NCBI GenBank assembly: GCA_022824025.1
Contig: JAJEBF010000033.1
Location: 64,001-128,000, forward strand
DNA from: Caldilineaceae bacterium
GTDB lineage: Bacteria; Chloroflexota; Anaerolineae; Caldilineales; Caldilineaceae
Length of the DNA stretch: 64,000 nt
Direction: 5' to 3'
The notes beneath the pieces were generated by a model. The model searched no databases, was not told the DNA's origin, and was given only the letters and a program-made list of their open reading frames with translations. Of this stretch, positions 43,495 through 52,432 are shown piece by piece; the first letter of the stretch is position 1; the number at the start of each line of letters is the position of its first letter. The translations under genes and the position numbers were made by a program.

Positions 43495-46065
43495 TTAGTT
43501 TCGCAGCGCCTTCCCCGTCTTCAGCATGTGCCAGATGCGTTCGTGGCTCTTGGGATAGCCGCACAGGTGGATGAAGGCTTCCCGCTCCAGGTCGAGGAAG
43601 TATTGCTCGTCCATCCATGCGGGCTGGCTGAGCTCGCCGCCGCAGAGCACGTGGGCGAGCTGGTTGGCGATGCGCGCGTCGTGTTCGCTGATGTGGCCGG
43701 CTTCGCGGAACATGTAGATGCCTACGCGAAGGTTGGCCAGGTGATCGCGGCCGGCGGCGTAGATATTTGCGGTGACCTCTGGCGGTCTGTAGCCGTCATC
43801 GGCCATGCGGAGCGCCTCTGCCCTGGCCTCGGCGAGCAGATGATCGTAGTTCATGACGACCCGGTCACGCGGGCCCAGGAATCCCATCTGGCGGGCCTCT
43901 GCGGCCGAGGATGAAACCTTGGCGAGGGCAATGAGTTCGAAGGCTTCCTGCAGGTGGGCGGCCGGGTTGGCGTTTTGCGCATCCATGTGGGGATTAACCA
44001 GGCGCCGGACCAACTCTTTGCAGCCGCCGGCGGCGGGAATCAGGCCGACGCCGACCTCGACCTGGCCGATGTACAGCTCTGCGTGCGCGACGATGCGGTC
44101 GGCGCCCATCGCTACTTCGGCGCCGCCGCCGAGTGTCATCTGATAGGGCGCGGCGACGACAGGCTTGGGGGCGAGGCGCAACTGCTGGATCATCTGTTGC
44201 AGACCATTGATGGCGGCTTCCAACTGGTCGGTCTGCCCCCCCTGGGCCAGCGCGCCGATATACAGGAGGTTGGCGCCGGCGCTGAAGTTGCCCCCCTGGT
44301 TGCCGATCACCAGCCCGGCGGCGTCTCCGTGGAGGCGGTCGATGGCAGCGTCGGCGATTGGCGCGATCTGCATGTCGAGGGCGTTCATTTTGGTGTGGAA
44401 TTCCAGCAGAAGCACGCCGTCGCCCATGTCGAGGAGGCTGGCGGAATCGTTCCCGGCAAGGGCGCCTGAGCCGCCTTTGAGCGCGGAGACGCTCACCGGC
44501 AGATCGATCTGGTCAGCGGGCTCGTAGCTCCTGCGCTGCGGGATGTAGACCGGATTCCGGACCTCAATGGCGCCTTCGCCGGTTTTCTCTTCGAGCTTGT
44601 AGAAGGAGGAATGGCCGCTGGCGAGCATGTCCAGAACCCAATCGGCGACGGTCAGGCCCTCCTCTGTCATGCGTTCGGTTGTCTCGGCAACGCCAAGCGC
44701 GTCCCAGGTCTCGAAAGGGCCCATTTCCCAGCCGAAGCCCCATTTCATGGCGTTGTCGATATCTCTGGGGCTGTCCGCGATTTCGGGCAGGCGTTTTGAG
44801 GCGTACGCCAGCGTGCGGCTGAGCGTATGCCAGAGCAGGTCAGCGGGATCGGCGGCGTGTTCGTCATCGGCCCCGGTGGCGGCGTTTTCGGCGGCTCCAT
44901 CCATGGCTGCGTCGATGGTTTCATCGATGGTTTCATCTGTATTCTCAGCATCCTGGCCGGTTGCCCTTACCGAAGTCAGGCTACGCAGGCGTTCGGGCAA
45001 GGGCGCATTTCTGACGGCGTCGATGCTCGGCCAACTTGAGCGGCCCGGTTGCATGTAGTCAATTTCGCCTTCGGAAGCTGCCTGCAGGTCCAGGCCCCAG
45101 AAGCTCTTTCTGCCTCTTGCGTCGACGACGGTTTTGTAGAAGCCCTGGCCGGTTTTGGCGCCGAGGAGGCCGTTCTGAAGCAGAGTCATGAGCACCTGCG
45201 TACCAAGCGGCCCGCGCAATGCGTCCCGGTCCTCGTCGTCAGGGATCAGGTCGTACAGGTTGTCGCCGACAAGCGCGGCGACGTCGATGCCGACGATGTC
45301 CAGGAGACGGAATGTGGCGGTCTTGGGCCGCCCGAGCAGGGGGCCGGTGAGGCGGTCCACCTCTTCGACGGTGTAGTCATGGGCAACGGCGAACTCCAGC
45401 AGGCTGCTAATGATATAGCTGAACATGCGGTTGCCGACGAAGTTGGGCACGTCCTTTGCGATCACGACGCCCTTGCCGAGCCTCTTTTCGGCAAACTCTT
45501 TCATGTTGGCAACGACGACAGGATCCGTGCCGGGGCCGGGAATCAGTTCCAGCAGGCGCAGGTAGCGGGGCGGATTGAAGAAGTGGGCCCCCAGGAAACG
45601 TCGCTGGAAGTCATCGCTGCGGCCGGCGCTGATGATATGGACAGGGATTCCGGACGTGTTGGTGCTGATGACGGCGTGATCGGGAGCAACTGACTCAAGT
45701 CTGGCCATCAGTTCCTGCTTGGGGCGGGGACGCTCGACGATGGCCTCGATGATCCAGTCGCTCTTGGCGGTTGCCGTCTCCAGGTCGTCCTCGAGGTTGC
45801 CCAGCGTGATTAGCTTGGCTGCATCAGGGGTGAACAGGCTGGCAGGTCTTGCCTGCGTCATGCGTTCGAATCCTGCCTGAACGATGCGGTTGCGGACGGT
45901 CCGGTCATGCAGGGAAAGTCCCTGGTTGCGCTCATCGGGGGTCAGCTCGGTGGGAGCAAGGTCGAGGAGGTGGGAGGAGACGCCTGCGTTGGCCAGGTGG
46001 CCGGCGATGGCTGCGCCCATTGTACCGGCGCCGATGACGGTGGCATGGCTGATTGTTCTACTCAT
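43495..46065 (-). CDS. 3-hydroxyacyl-CoA dehydrogenase / enoyl-CoA hydratase fusion, FadN type
   Basis: 856 residues. The N-terminal NAD fold is ATVIGAGTMGAAIAGHLANAG. The dehydrogenase core has STNTSGIPVH, LGAHFFNPPRYL with the catalytic His, and NFVGNRMFSY. A second dehydrogenase-type helical domain follows a low-complexity insert (DETIDETIDAAMDGAAE, about 365-395). An enoyl-CoA hydratase domain is at about 540-700 (GLVIGNQGGNFSAGANL, MTLGGGAEVAMGADRIVA). It would carry out hydration and oxidation in beta-oxidation, upstream of the thiolase. The dehydrogenase-first order matches FadN-type proteins rather than E. coli FadB. Confidence 0.92.
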   Translation of the reverse strand: MSRTISHATVIGAGTMGAAIAGHLANAGVSSHLLDLAPTELTPDERNQGLSLHDRTVRNRIVQAGFERMTQARPASLFTPDAAKLITLGNLEDDLETATAKSDWIIEAIVERPRPKQELMARLESVAPDHAVISTNTSGIPVHIISAGRSDDFQRRFLGAHFFNPPRYLRLLELIPGPGTDPVVVANMKEFAEKRLGKGVVIAKDVPNFVGNRMFSYIISSLLEFAVAHDYTVEEVDRLTGPLLGRPKTATFRLLDIVGIDVAALVGDNLYDLIPDDEDRDALRGPLGTQVLMTLLQNGLLGAKTGQGFYKTVVDARGRKSFWGLDLQAASEGEIDYMQPGRSSWPSIDAVRNAPLPERLRSLTSVRATGQDAENTDETIDETIDAAMDGAAENAATGADDEHAADPADLLWHTLSRTLAYASKRLPEIADSPRDIDNAMKWGFGWEMGPFETWDALGVAETTERMTEEGLTVADWVLDMLASGHSSFYKLEEKTGEGAIEVRNPVYIPQRRSYEPADQIDLPVSVSALKGGSGALAGNDSASLLDMGDGVLLLEFHTKMNALDMQIAPIADAAIDRLHGDAAGLVIGNQGGNFSAGANLLYIGALAQGGQTDQLEAAINGLQQMIQQLRLAPKPVVAAPYQMTLGGGAEVAMGADRIVAHAELYIGQVEVGVGLIPAAGGCKELVRRLVNPHMDAQNANPAAHLQEAFELIALAKVSSSAAEARQMGFLGPRDRVVMNYDHLLAEARAEALRMADDGYRPPEVTANIYAAGRDHLANLRVGIYMFREAGHISEHDARIANQLAHVLCGGELSQPAWMDEQYFLDLEREAFIHLCGYPKSHERIWHMLKTGKALRN

Positions 46066-46225
46066 GGAGGCGCTCCAATCTCTTTATTGCGCTGCACCAG
46101 ATGGTGGTTGCAGGTCGTGCGGTTGCGGCGTCAATATAACAGGTCAGGCTGGGAGGGCATCATCAATATACTGGCGATTCTGGTTGAAAGGCCATTGTAT
46201 GCCGGCGCTTGCCAAAAAGATGCGC

Positions 46226-47083
46226 TCAGAACAGGCCGAAGAGCAGATCAAGCAGGTTGAAAAAGCGCAGGATCGAATAGATGACCACCACGATCAGTAG
46301 ATAGCGCACCCAGCGGTTGGCGTCCTTCACAGTCACGGCGAAACGCACTGCGGCCCAGGCGCCGATGCTCTGGCCCACGGCCATTAACGCGCCGATGCCC
46401 CAGTTGATCTCCAGCGGCGACAGGATAAAGACGACAAAAGCGACGATATTCAGGGCCAGCACGAAGATCAGTTTGACGGCATTGGCATGAACAATTGTAT
46501 AACCTACGCCGAGAACAAGCGCTGTAACGAGGAATACACCTACGCCTGCCTGAATGAAGCCGCCATAGATGCCGATGGCGAAGAAGAGAACGAGGACAAA
46601 GAGTTCAGGCCGCTCCTTGCGCACTTCTGATCGTTCTCGCAGCCACTTGGTTGGGTTGAAGAAGATGGTGACAAGGACGACGATCAGCATGCCGCCGATG
46701 GCCAGGTTCATGGCGTCTCTATCGAGAAGTGTGGCCACGTAGGCGCCGATGATCGCGCCGGGCATGCCTGCCAGGCTCAACCAGAGTCCGAATCGCAGGG
46801 AGTCGGCGTCGAGGATATTTTCGGCCTGCTGCTCTTCGGTCTGTCCTCCACGCAGCTGCATGCGCCCACTGCGGGCAAAAGTTGTGATGCCCACCACATT
46901 CTGAATGATTACGCCGATCCGGTTGGTTGCGTTTGCGGCCCCGGAATCGAGCCCGAGGAAGACCAGCATCGGCAAAGTCACGGCGGAGCCGCTGCCGGCG
47001 AGCGTGTTGATGATGCCTGCGACGATGCCGGCGAGAATGGCCAGGAGATACTGAAGAGGGGTTATATCCATTGCGCGGCTCAC
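46226..47083 (-). CDS. TauE/SafE-family sulfite/organosulfonate exporter-like membrane protein
   Basis: 285 residues, about eight hydrophobic segments in two related halves. The family motif appears early (LLAILAGIVAGIINTLAGSGSAVTLP, TNRIGVIIQN) and again in the second half (FFAIGIYGGFIQAGVGVFL, NAVKLIFV). These proteins are thought to move sulfite, sulfoacetate or related anions across the membrane. Its start overlaps the end of the aminotransferase gene (ATGA), so the two are coupled. What is exported cannot be told. Confidence 0.9.
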   Translation of the reverse strand: MSRAMDITPLQYLLAILAGIVAGIINTLAGSGSAVTLPMLVFLGLDSGAANATNRIGVIIQNVVGITTFARSGRMQLRGGQTEEQQAENILDADSLRFGLWLSLAGMPGAIIGAYVATLLDRDAMNLAIGGMLIVVLVTIFFNPTKWLRERSEVRKERPELFVLVLFFAIGIYGGFIQAGVGVFLVTALVLGVGYTIVHANAVKLIFVLALNIVAFVVFILSPLEINWGIGALMAVGQSIGAWAAVRFAVTVKDANRWVRYLLIVVVIYSILRFFNLLDLLFGLF

Positions 47084-48249
47084 AGACCCGGCACAATGCG
47101 GGCTAATCGTTCAACGGTTTTCTCCAGGTCGGTCATCCCGGTGGCGAAGCTGAACCGCACGTAGCCTTCGCCGGCCTGGCCGAAAGCGATGCCGGGCGTG
47201 GTGGCGAGCAGCCCGTCTTCCAGCAGGATCTGGGAGATTTCGAGGCTCTTTTTGTCGGTCTGGGTGAACTGGGCGAAGAGGTAGAAGGCCCCCTCGATGG
47301 GGCTGCTGCGGATGCCCGGGATCTCGTCCAGGGCGTCGAGGAGGAAGTTTCGCCGCTGGGCATAGGATGCAACCATCTCGTGAACACAGTCCTGGGGGGC
47401 GTTGAGCGCGGCGGCGCCGGCGACCATGGAGAAGCTGGCCGCGGAGGTTACGGTCTGCGTCTGGTAGACGCGGGCAAGTTTGGCGACGGGCAGGGGGGCC
47501 GCCAGCCAGGCCAGCCGCCAGCCTGTCATGGCGTAGCTCTTGCTGAACCCGTTGACAATGATCGTGCGTTCAGCCATGCCGGGCAGGCTGGCAATTGAAC
47601 GATGCGCGGCGCCGTCGTAGAGGATGTGCTCGTAGATTTCGTCACTGAGAACGTAGAGGTCGCGGCGCTGCGCGACCGCTGCGATATCGTCTAGTTCCTC
47701 CTGGGTCAGCACTCTCCCGGTGGGGTTGCTGGGGGAACAGACCATGATCAGTTTGGTCTTTTGACTGACGTATTCTTCCAGCTGCCCGGCGCGGACACGG
47801 AAGTTGTCGGCGGCTGGGAGGGGGACGTGTACGGGGACGCCGCCGTTCAGCCGCACCATCGGCGCATAGGACACCCAGGCGGGGTCGAGGATCATGACCT
47901 CGTCGCCTTCATTGAGCGTGGAGGCCAGCGTTGTGTAGATGGCCCATTTGCCTCCGGGCGTGACCACCAGCTGGTCGGGCAGAGCCCGCACATCGTTCTC
48001 GCGCTCCAGTTTGGCGCAGATTGCTTCCAGCAGCTCCGGCTTGCCGAAGGAGGGCGGGTAGTGGGTGTCGCCGGCTGCGATGGCGTCGAAGGCTGCTTGT
48101 TGGATATGTTTGGGTGTATCGAAATCGGGTTCGCCGCCGGCCAGGTTGATAACGTCCAGGCCTTGCGCGGCCAGTTCGCGGCCTTTTTGCATCATTAGCG
48201 TTGTCGGGCTGCCGGGGACAGATTCGACGAGTCGAGAGAGCGGTTTCAT
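47080..48249 (-). CDS. Class I/II PLP aminotransferase (aspartate aminotransferase-like)
   Basis: 389 residues of the subgroup I-gamma aminotransferases. MQKGRELAAQGLDVINLAGGEPDFDTP at the N-terminus, NPTGRVLTQEEL, the PLP Lys in VNGFSKSYAMTGWRLAW (about residue 235) and the substrate Arg in YVRFSFA near the C-terminus are all visible. It transfers amino groups between an amino acid and a 2-oxoacid. It is coupled to the TauE/SafE exporter by a 4-bp overlap, so its substrate may be a sulfonated amino acid (speculative). Confidence 0.95.
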   Translation of the reverse strand: MKPLSRLVESVPGSPTTLMMQKGRELAAQGLDVINLAGGEPDFDTPKHIQQAAFDAIAAGDTHYPPSFGKPELLEAICAKLERENDVRALPDQLVVTPGGKWAIYTTLASTLNEGDEVMILDPAWVSYAPMVRLNGGVPVHVPLPAADNFRVRAGQLEEYVSQKTKLIMVCSPSNPTGRVLTQEELDDIAAVAQRRDLYVLSDEIYEHILYDGAAHRSIASLPGMAERTIIVNGFSKSYAMTGWRLAWLAAPLPVAKLARVYQTQTVTSAASFSMVAGAAALNAPQDCVHEMVASYAQRRNFLLDALDEIPGIRSSPIEGAFYLFAQFTQTDKKSLEISQILLEDGLLATTPGIAFGQAGEGYVRFSFATGMTDLEKTVERLARIVPGL

Positions 48250-48269
48250 CAGGATTCACCTGCCTGGTG

Positions 48270-48278
48270 TGGTATACT
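48270..48278 (+). promoter_or_regulatory. Extended -10 promoter for the DUF433/DUF5615 pair
   Basis: TGGTATACT fits TGnTATAnT, about 27 bp upstream of the ATG at 48305, giving a leader of about 20 nt. It lies in the short divergent gap with the aminotransferase gene. No good -35 box. Confidence 0.5.
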
Positions 48279-48304
48279 TGCGCCAGATGGGAAAGGAGAC
48301 ATCT

Positions 48305-48625
48305 ATGGAAATCGAACAGTATTTCAACTTTCTAAGTGACGATGACATCCGCATCGCCGGAACCCGCGTGGGCATAGAGACGGTGCTCTATGATTACATC
48401 TACTGCAGCCGGACTGCGGAACAGATCGCGGACACCTACCCCTCCATCAGTCTGGAGCAGGTTTACGCGACGATTCTGTACTATCTGCAGAATCGAGAGA
48501 AGGTCGAAGCGTACATCGTAGACTGGATTGAACATGGCGAATGGATGCGCCGCGAGCAAGCCAAGAATCCTTCTCCCGTAACATTGCGACTCCGTCGACT
48601 CGCCGCTAAACTTGACGGTTCGTGA
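48305..48625 (+). CDS. DUF433-family protein, probable antitoxin
   Basis: 106 residues from ATG 48305, with AAAGGAG just upstream (an in-frame ATG at 48287 would put that site inside the gene). The DUF433 helix-turn-helix pattern is clear: DDIRIAGTRVGIETVLYDYIYCSRTAEQIADTYPSISLEQVYATILYYLQNREKV. Such proteins usually precede a PIN-like DUF5615 protein, as here with a 4-bp overlap, and are thought to neutralise it and bind the shared promoter. Confidence 0.88.
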   Translation: MEIEQYFNFLSDDDIRIAGTRVGIETVLYDYIYCSRTAEQIADTYPSISLEQVYATILYYLQNREKVEAYIVDWIEHGEWMRREQAKNPSPVTLRLRRLAAKLDGS

Positions 48626-48990
48626 TTCCCTATCGTTATCTTCTTGACGAAAACGTTAATCCGATCCTGCGCCAGGCGCTCCTTCAAATGGAGCCTGCGA
48701 TTTCCGTATGGCGTGTGGGTGATCCCGGCGTCCCCGGAAGCGGTACGCCCGACCCGGTTATTCTGGAGTGGTGCGCAGACCAGGCGTTTTCCCTGGTCAC
48801 GAACAACCGACGATCGATGCCCGGCCATCTGCGCGATTTCATTGCCAGGGGTCGGACGGCGCCTGCGATTTTTGTGCTGAACCCTAACCTGTCCATGGGC
48901 CAGACAGCCACAGAACTTCACCTCATCTGGGCAGCCGCCGAGCCTTACGAATATGAGAACAAGATTAACTTCATGCCAGTCGTTACGTAA
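48622..48990 (+). CDS. DUF5615 PIN-like protein, probable toxin partner
   Basis: 122 residues from a GTG that overlaps the DUF433 stop (GTGA). The PIN-like core begins YLLDENVNPILRQAL with the first acidic pair, then ILEWCADQAFSLVTNNRRSM and AIFVLNPN. The family resembles Mut7-C/PIN nucleases and may cleave RNA. With the DUF433 protein it forms a toxin-antitoxin-like pair, set between two aminotransferase genes. Activity has rarely been tested, so toxicity is inferred. Confidence 0.85.
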   Translation: MIPYRYLLDENVNPILRQALLQMEPAISVWRVGDPGVPGSGTPDPVILEWCADQAFSLVTNNRRSMPGHLRDFIARGRTAPAIFVLNPNLSMGQTATELHLIWAAAEPYEYENKINFMPVVT

Positions 48991-49008
48991 ACTTCGCCCT
49001 GCTTTCCA

Positions 49009-50202
49009 CTACTTCAGAACGTCGGCAATCGCCTCGCAGAGGTAGTCCATGTTGTCTCCGGTCATACCTGCGACGTTGATGCGTCCTGAGCCAACGATGT
49101 AGACGGAGTGGCGCTCGCTTAGCGCCTGCACCTGTTCCGGGGTCAGGCCGCTATAGCTGAACATGCCTCGCTGGCCCGCGATGAACGAAAAGTCGCGCCC
49201 GGCGCCCTGTTCGTCGAGCGTTTCGACGAACAGGTGGCGCATGTCGTTGATGCGGTTGCGCATATCGGCCAGCTCAGCTTCCCAGCGCTGACGCAGGCCG
49301 GGATCGCCCAGGATTTCGGCCACAATCTGGCCTCCGTGGGCAGGGGGATTTGAGTAGTTTGTGCGCACGCAGATCTTCAGATGGCTGTTGGCCGCTTCTG
49401 CCGCCTCCGAATTGGCGGCCACAAGGGTCAACGCCCCGACTCGCTCGTTGTACAGACCGAAATTCTTGGAATAAGAAGTGGCGACCAGGAACTCCTGGCA
49501 GTGGTCGGCGACGATTCTGACGCCGGTCGCGTCCTGTTCGAGGCCGTCCCCGAAGCCCTGGTAGGCGAAATCGAGGAGCGGGAGGATGCCGCGCCGGGCG
49601 CATGCAGCGGCGATCGTTTGCCATTGCTGCGAAGAGAGATCGGCGCCGGTGGGGTTGTGGCAACAGCCGTGGAGCAGGAGGACATCCCCGGATGGGATGT
49701 TCTCGAGCGCGGCCACCATGGAGTCGAAGGCGACGCCGTTGCTGGCGGGCTCAAAGTAGGGATAGGACTGCACCTGCAGGGCAGCGGCGCCAAAGACATT
49801 GGGGTGATTCGGCCAGGTCGGGTCACTCAGCCAGACGGAGGCCTGGGGGGAGATACGACGCACAAAATCGGCGGCGATGCGCAGCGCGCCGGTGCCGCCC
49901 GGTGTCTGGACGGTGGTGGCGCGCCGGTCGGTGAGAATGGGGTGGTCGCAGCCGAACACGATTTGCTGGCTCAGCGACGCGTATGCGGCGAGGCCGTCAA
50001 TTGGGAGATAGCTCTTTGTCGCCTCGGAGCTCAGGAGCCGCTGTTCGGCCTCTTTTACGGTGGCCAGCACAGGAGTCTGGCCGCCGCTGTCTTTGTAGAC
50101 GCCGACACCCAGGTTGACCTTATTTGGATTGGGGTCCTGTTGAAATGCTGCGGTCAGGCCCAGAATGGAGTCTTCCGGGGCAGGGTTGATCCGTTCGAAC
50201 AT
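49009..50202 (-). CDS. Aromatic/aspartate aminotransferase, class I alpha type
   Basis: 397 residues of the AspC/TyrB (I-alpha) subgroup. It starts MFERINPAPEDSILGLTAAFQQDPNPNKVNLGVGVYKD, has LLHGCCHNPTGADLS, the PLP Lys in VATSYSKNFGLYNERVG (about residue 246) and the substrate Arg in SGRINVAGM near the end. It interconverts aspartate or aromatic amino acids with their 2-oxoacids. It is unlike the other aminotransferase nearby. It is convergent with the DUF433/DUF5615 pair (18-bp gap). Confidence 0.95.
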   Translation of the reverse strand: MFERINPAPEDSILGLTAAFQQDPNPNKVNLGVGVYKDSGGQTPVLATVKEAEQRLLSSEATKSYLPIDGLAAYASLSQQIVFGCDHPILTDRRATTVQTPGGTGALRIAADFVRRISPQASVWLSDPTWPNHPNVFGAAALQVQSYPYFEPASNGVAFDSMVAALENIPSGDVLLLHGCCHNPTGADLSSQQWQTIAAACARRGILPLLDFAYQGFGDGLEQDATGVRIVADHCQEFLVATSYSKNFGLYNERVGALTLVAANSEAAEAANSHLKICVRTNYSNPPAHGGQIVAEILGDPGLRQRWEAELADMRNRINDMRHLFVETLDEQGAGRDFSFIAGQRGMFSYSGLTPEQVQALSERHSVYIVGSGRINVAGMTGDNMDYLCEAIADVLK

Positions 50203-50282
50203 TACCTTTACCTCGATTACAGGCTTCTTGCGTGCAGGGCAGCGGAACTCCTGGATATCGGGTTCGCTGCCGTCAGGATTCC

Positions 50283-52004
50283 TTAATCTTCAACAAACAG
50301 GTCGACAAAGCTGAAGGCCTCGACATCGACAAGGCCCCGGTCAGTCAGTTTCAACTTTGGGATCACTTCCAGGCCCATGAAACTCATGGCCATGAGCGGG
50401 TCGCGCATCGTTGACCCGAATTCATGGGCCGCGTCGAGCAGGGAGTCGTAGCGGCTGCGCACATCGGCGAGGGGCAGGTCGCTCATGAGCCCGGCTACCG
50501 CGAGGGGCAGGGCTGCGAGGGTCTCCCGCCCTTCGGAGACGGCCAGACCGCCTCCCATCTCGGCGACTGCGTGGGCGGCCGTGGTCATGGACTCGTCGTC
50601 GGCTCCGATGATGACCAGATTGTGGTGGTCGTGGGCGACTGTTCCGGCGATGGCCCCGCGGCGGAGCCCGAATCCCTGAATGAATCCCAGCCCGATTGAC
50701 CCGCTCGCCGTGTGCCGGTCGACCACGGCGATTTTCAAGATGTCTCGCGCCGGGTCGGCCACAGCGTGTCCACTTTCGATTCGGGCGTCAAGTATACGCT
50801 CTTCGGTCAGGACCTGGTTTTCCAGAGAGCCAATCACGCGCATGCGGACGCCGGCAGCCGGGATGCGCAGTTCGAAGCGATCCCACGCCACCTTGACGGA
50901 GGATGAGACGGCAGGGGGCACAGTTGGGATGGCAAGGCTATCGCCATTCAGGAGGCGGCCATTTTCGGCCCACAGCCGGCCGCCGGCGTAGACTTGCGCC
51001 GCGTCCGGCGCATGCAGATCTTCGAAGATCATCAGGTCGGCGCGTCGTCCGGGAGCGATGGCCCCGCGGTCGTGCAGACGGAACCATTCGGCGGTGTTCA
51101 GGGTGGCCATCCGGAAGGCGGCCACCGGTTCGATCCCGTAGGCGATGGACTCCCGCACGATATCATCAATGCTCCCCTGGGTCAGAAGGTCGGAGGGGAT
51201 GCGGTCGTCGGTGCAGAAGCAGAGGCGGCGGTTATTGCGCTCGTTGACGAGCGGCAACAGGGCCAGGAGATTGTGGGCGTTGGTCGCCTCTCGAATCAGG
51301 ACATAGAGGCCGCGGGCAAGTTTTTCTGCGGCTTCGGCGACGGTTGCGCATTCGTGATCACTGCCGGCCCCCGCGGCCGCGTAGGCGTTGAGCGGTTGTC
51401 CCGTGAGCCCGGGGGCGTGGCCGTCTCGGGGCCGACCGCTGAATGCCGTGATTTTGGCGAGCACTTCAGGGTCGCCTTGAATTGTGCCGGGAAAGTTCAT
51501 CAACTCTGCGAGCCCGTGGACGGTTCCCTCTTCGACGAGAAGGGACAGGTCCGCGGCATCAAGAACGGCGCCGCTGGTTTCCATGTGGGTGGCGGGCACG
51601 GCGGAGGGGGCCATCAGCACGACTTGCAGGGGCAGATTGCGGCTGCATTCGGCCATGAAACGGACGCCGTCCACGCCGGCGACATTGGCGATTTCGTGGG
51701 GGTCTGCCGCAACGGTGGTGACGCCGCGCGGCACGACAGCGGCGGCGAACTGGGCAGGCAGGCAGAGGCTGCTCTCGATGTGTACGTGCGCGTCGATCAG
51801 GCCTGGCGCGATGAAGGCGCCCTGCAGGTCTACCTCTTCCGCGGCGGCGTAGCCGGGGCCGACGCCCGCGATGCGGCCGCCGGACAGGGCCACATCGGCG
51901 TCTTCGATATCGCCGGAGAATACGTTTACGATGCGTCCGTTGCGCAAAGCCAAGTCGGCAGGCCGGTCGCCGCGAGCGACCGCAAGCAGCGTGCGACTGT
52001 GCAT
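50283..52004 (-). CDS. ade: Adenine deaminase
   Basis: 573 residues, the usual length. It is a two-domain amidohydrolase with the metal motif LIDAHVHIESS (about residue 70), VTTVAADPHEIANV, and a C-terminal domain with GLRRGAIAGTVAHDHHNLVIIGADDESM. It converts adenine to hypoxanthine and ammonia in purine salvage. I start at ATG 52004, with AAAGGA upstream; the open frame extends 57 codons further but is not conserved there. A TATAAT box lies 80 bp upstream. It is divergent from the ribokinase-like gene. Confidence 0.95.
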   Translation of the reverse strand: MHSRTLLAVARGDRPADLALRNGRIVNVFSGDIEDADVALSGGRIAGVGPGYAAAEEVDLQGAFIAPGLIDAHVHIESSLCLPAQFAAAVVPRGVTTVAADPHEIANVAGVDGVRFMAECSRNLPLQVVLMAPSAVPATHMETSGAVLDAADLSLLVEEGTVHGLAELMNFPGTIQGDPEVLAKITAFSGRPRDGHAPGLTGQPLNAYAAAGAGSDHECATVAEAAEKLARGLYVLIREATNAHNLLALLPLVNERNNRRLCFCTDDRIPSDLLTQGSIDDIVRESIAYGIEPVAAFRMATLNTAEWFRLHDRGAIAPGRRADLMIFEDLHAPDAAQVYAGGRLWAENGRLLNGDSLAIPTVPPAVSSSVKVAWDRFELRIPAAGVRMRVIGSLENQVLTEERILDARIESGHAVADPARDILKIAVVDRHTASGSIGLGFIQGFGLRRGAIAGTVAHDHHNLVIIGADDESMTTAAHAVAEMGGGLAVSEGRETLAALPLAVAGLMSDLPLADVRSRYDSLLDAAHEFGSTMRDPLMAMSFMGLEVIPKLKLTDRGLVDVEAFSFVDLFVED

Positions 52005-52432
52005 GGTCCATTCCTTTGCAGTGCTGAACCGCTGGTTCACGTGCAGCGAAGCCCCTGTGTCCGGAACCCAAGGGCACGCTGGCATTATAGCACAGGAAGT
52101 AGTGATTGAGGTCTCTTTTGGGCGGTGATTTCTGAATGGAGGCTTCCGGGCACGCGGCGCGGGCGATGGCGGCAAAGTGCATACGCGCCATCCGCAGGCG
52201 GGTCAGTTGCCGGAAATAGCTTGTGTTTACAGGCCAGAGAGCAGACCATACAGTTACGTCAGCGTATAAAGAGCGGCTCTGGCTGGGAGGTCTGGCTCGA
52301 TGTTACAATTCACGGGCAGTCGCCGGCCGGCGGCGCCCGAACCATATCAGTTCGCGGCAGCCCCTGGCGGTTAGCGGATGGGGCTTCAAATCGGGGCGCT
52401 GCGCGGCGCCGAAGGAGGATGGTTCAACAGGT
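52005..52432. other. Divergent intergenic region between ade and the ribokinase-like gene, 428 bp
   Basis: No gene is recognised. It holds the ade promoter at 52084-52092 and the GAAGGAGG ribosome site of the plus-strand gene. No plus-strand promoter is obvious. The divergent layout would suit joint control of two nucleoside- or base-salvage genes. Confidence 0.4.
52084..52092 (-). promoter_or_regulatory. Extended -10 promoter for ade
   Basis: On the minus strand TGCTATAAT is a perfect extended -10 element, with the same CTGTGCTAT context as the acs promoter. Transcription would start near 52077 and give a leader of about 73 nt. The -35 region is poor. Confidence 0.55.
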
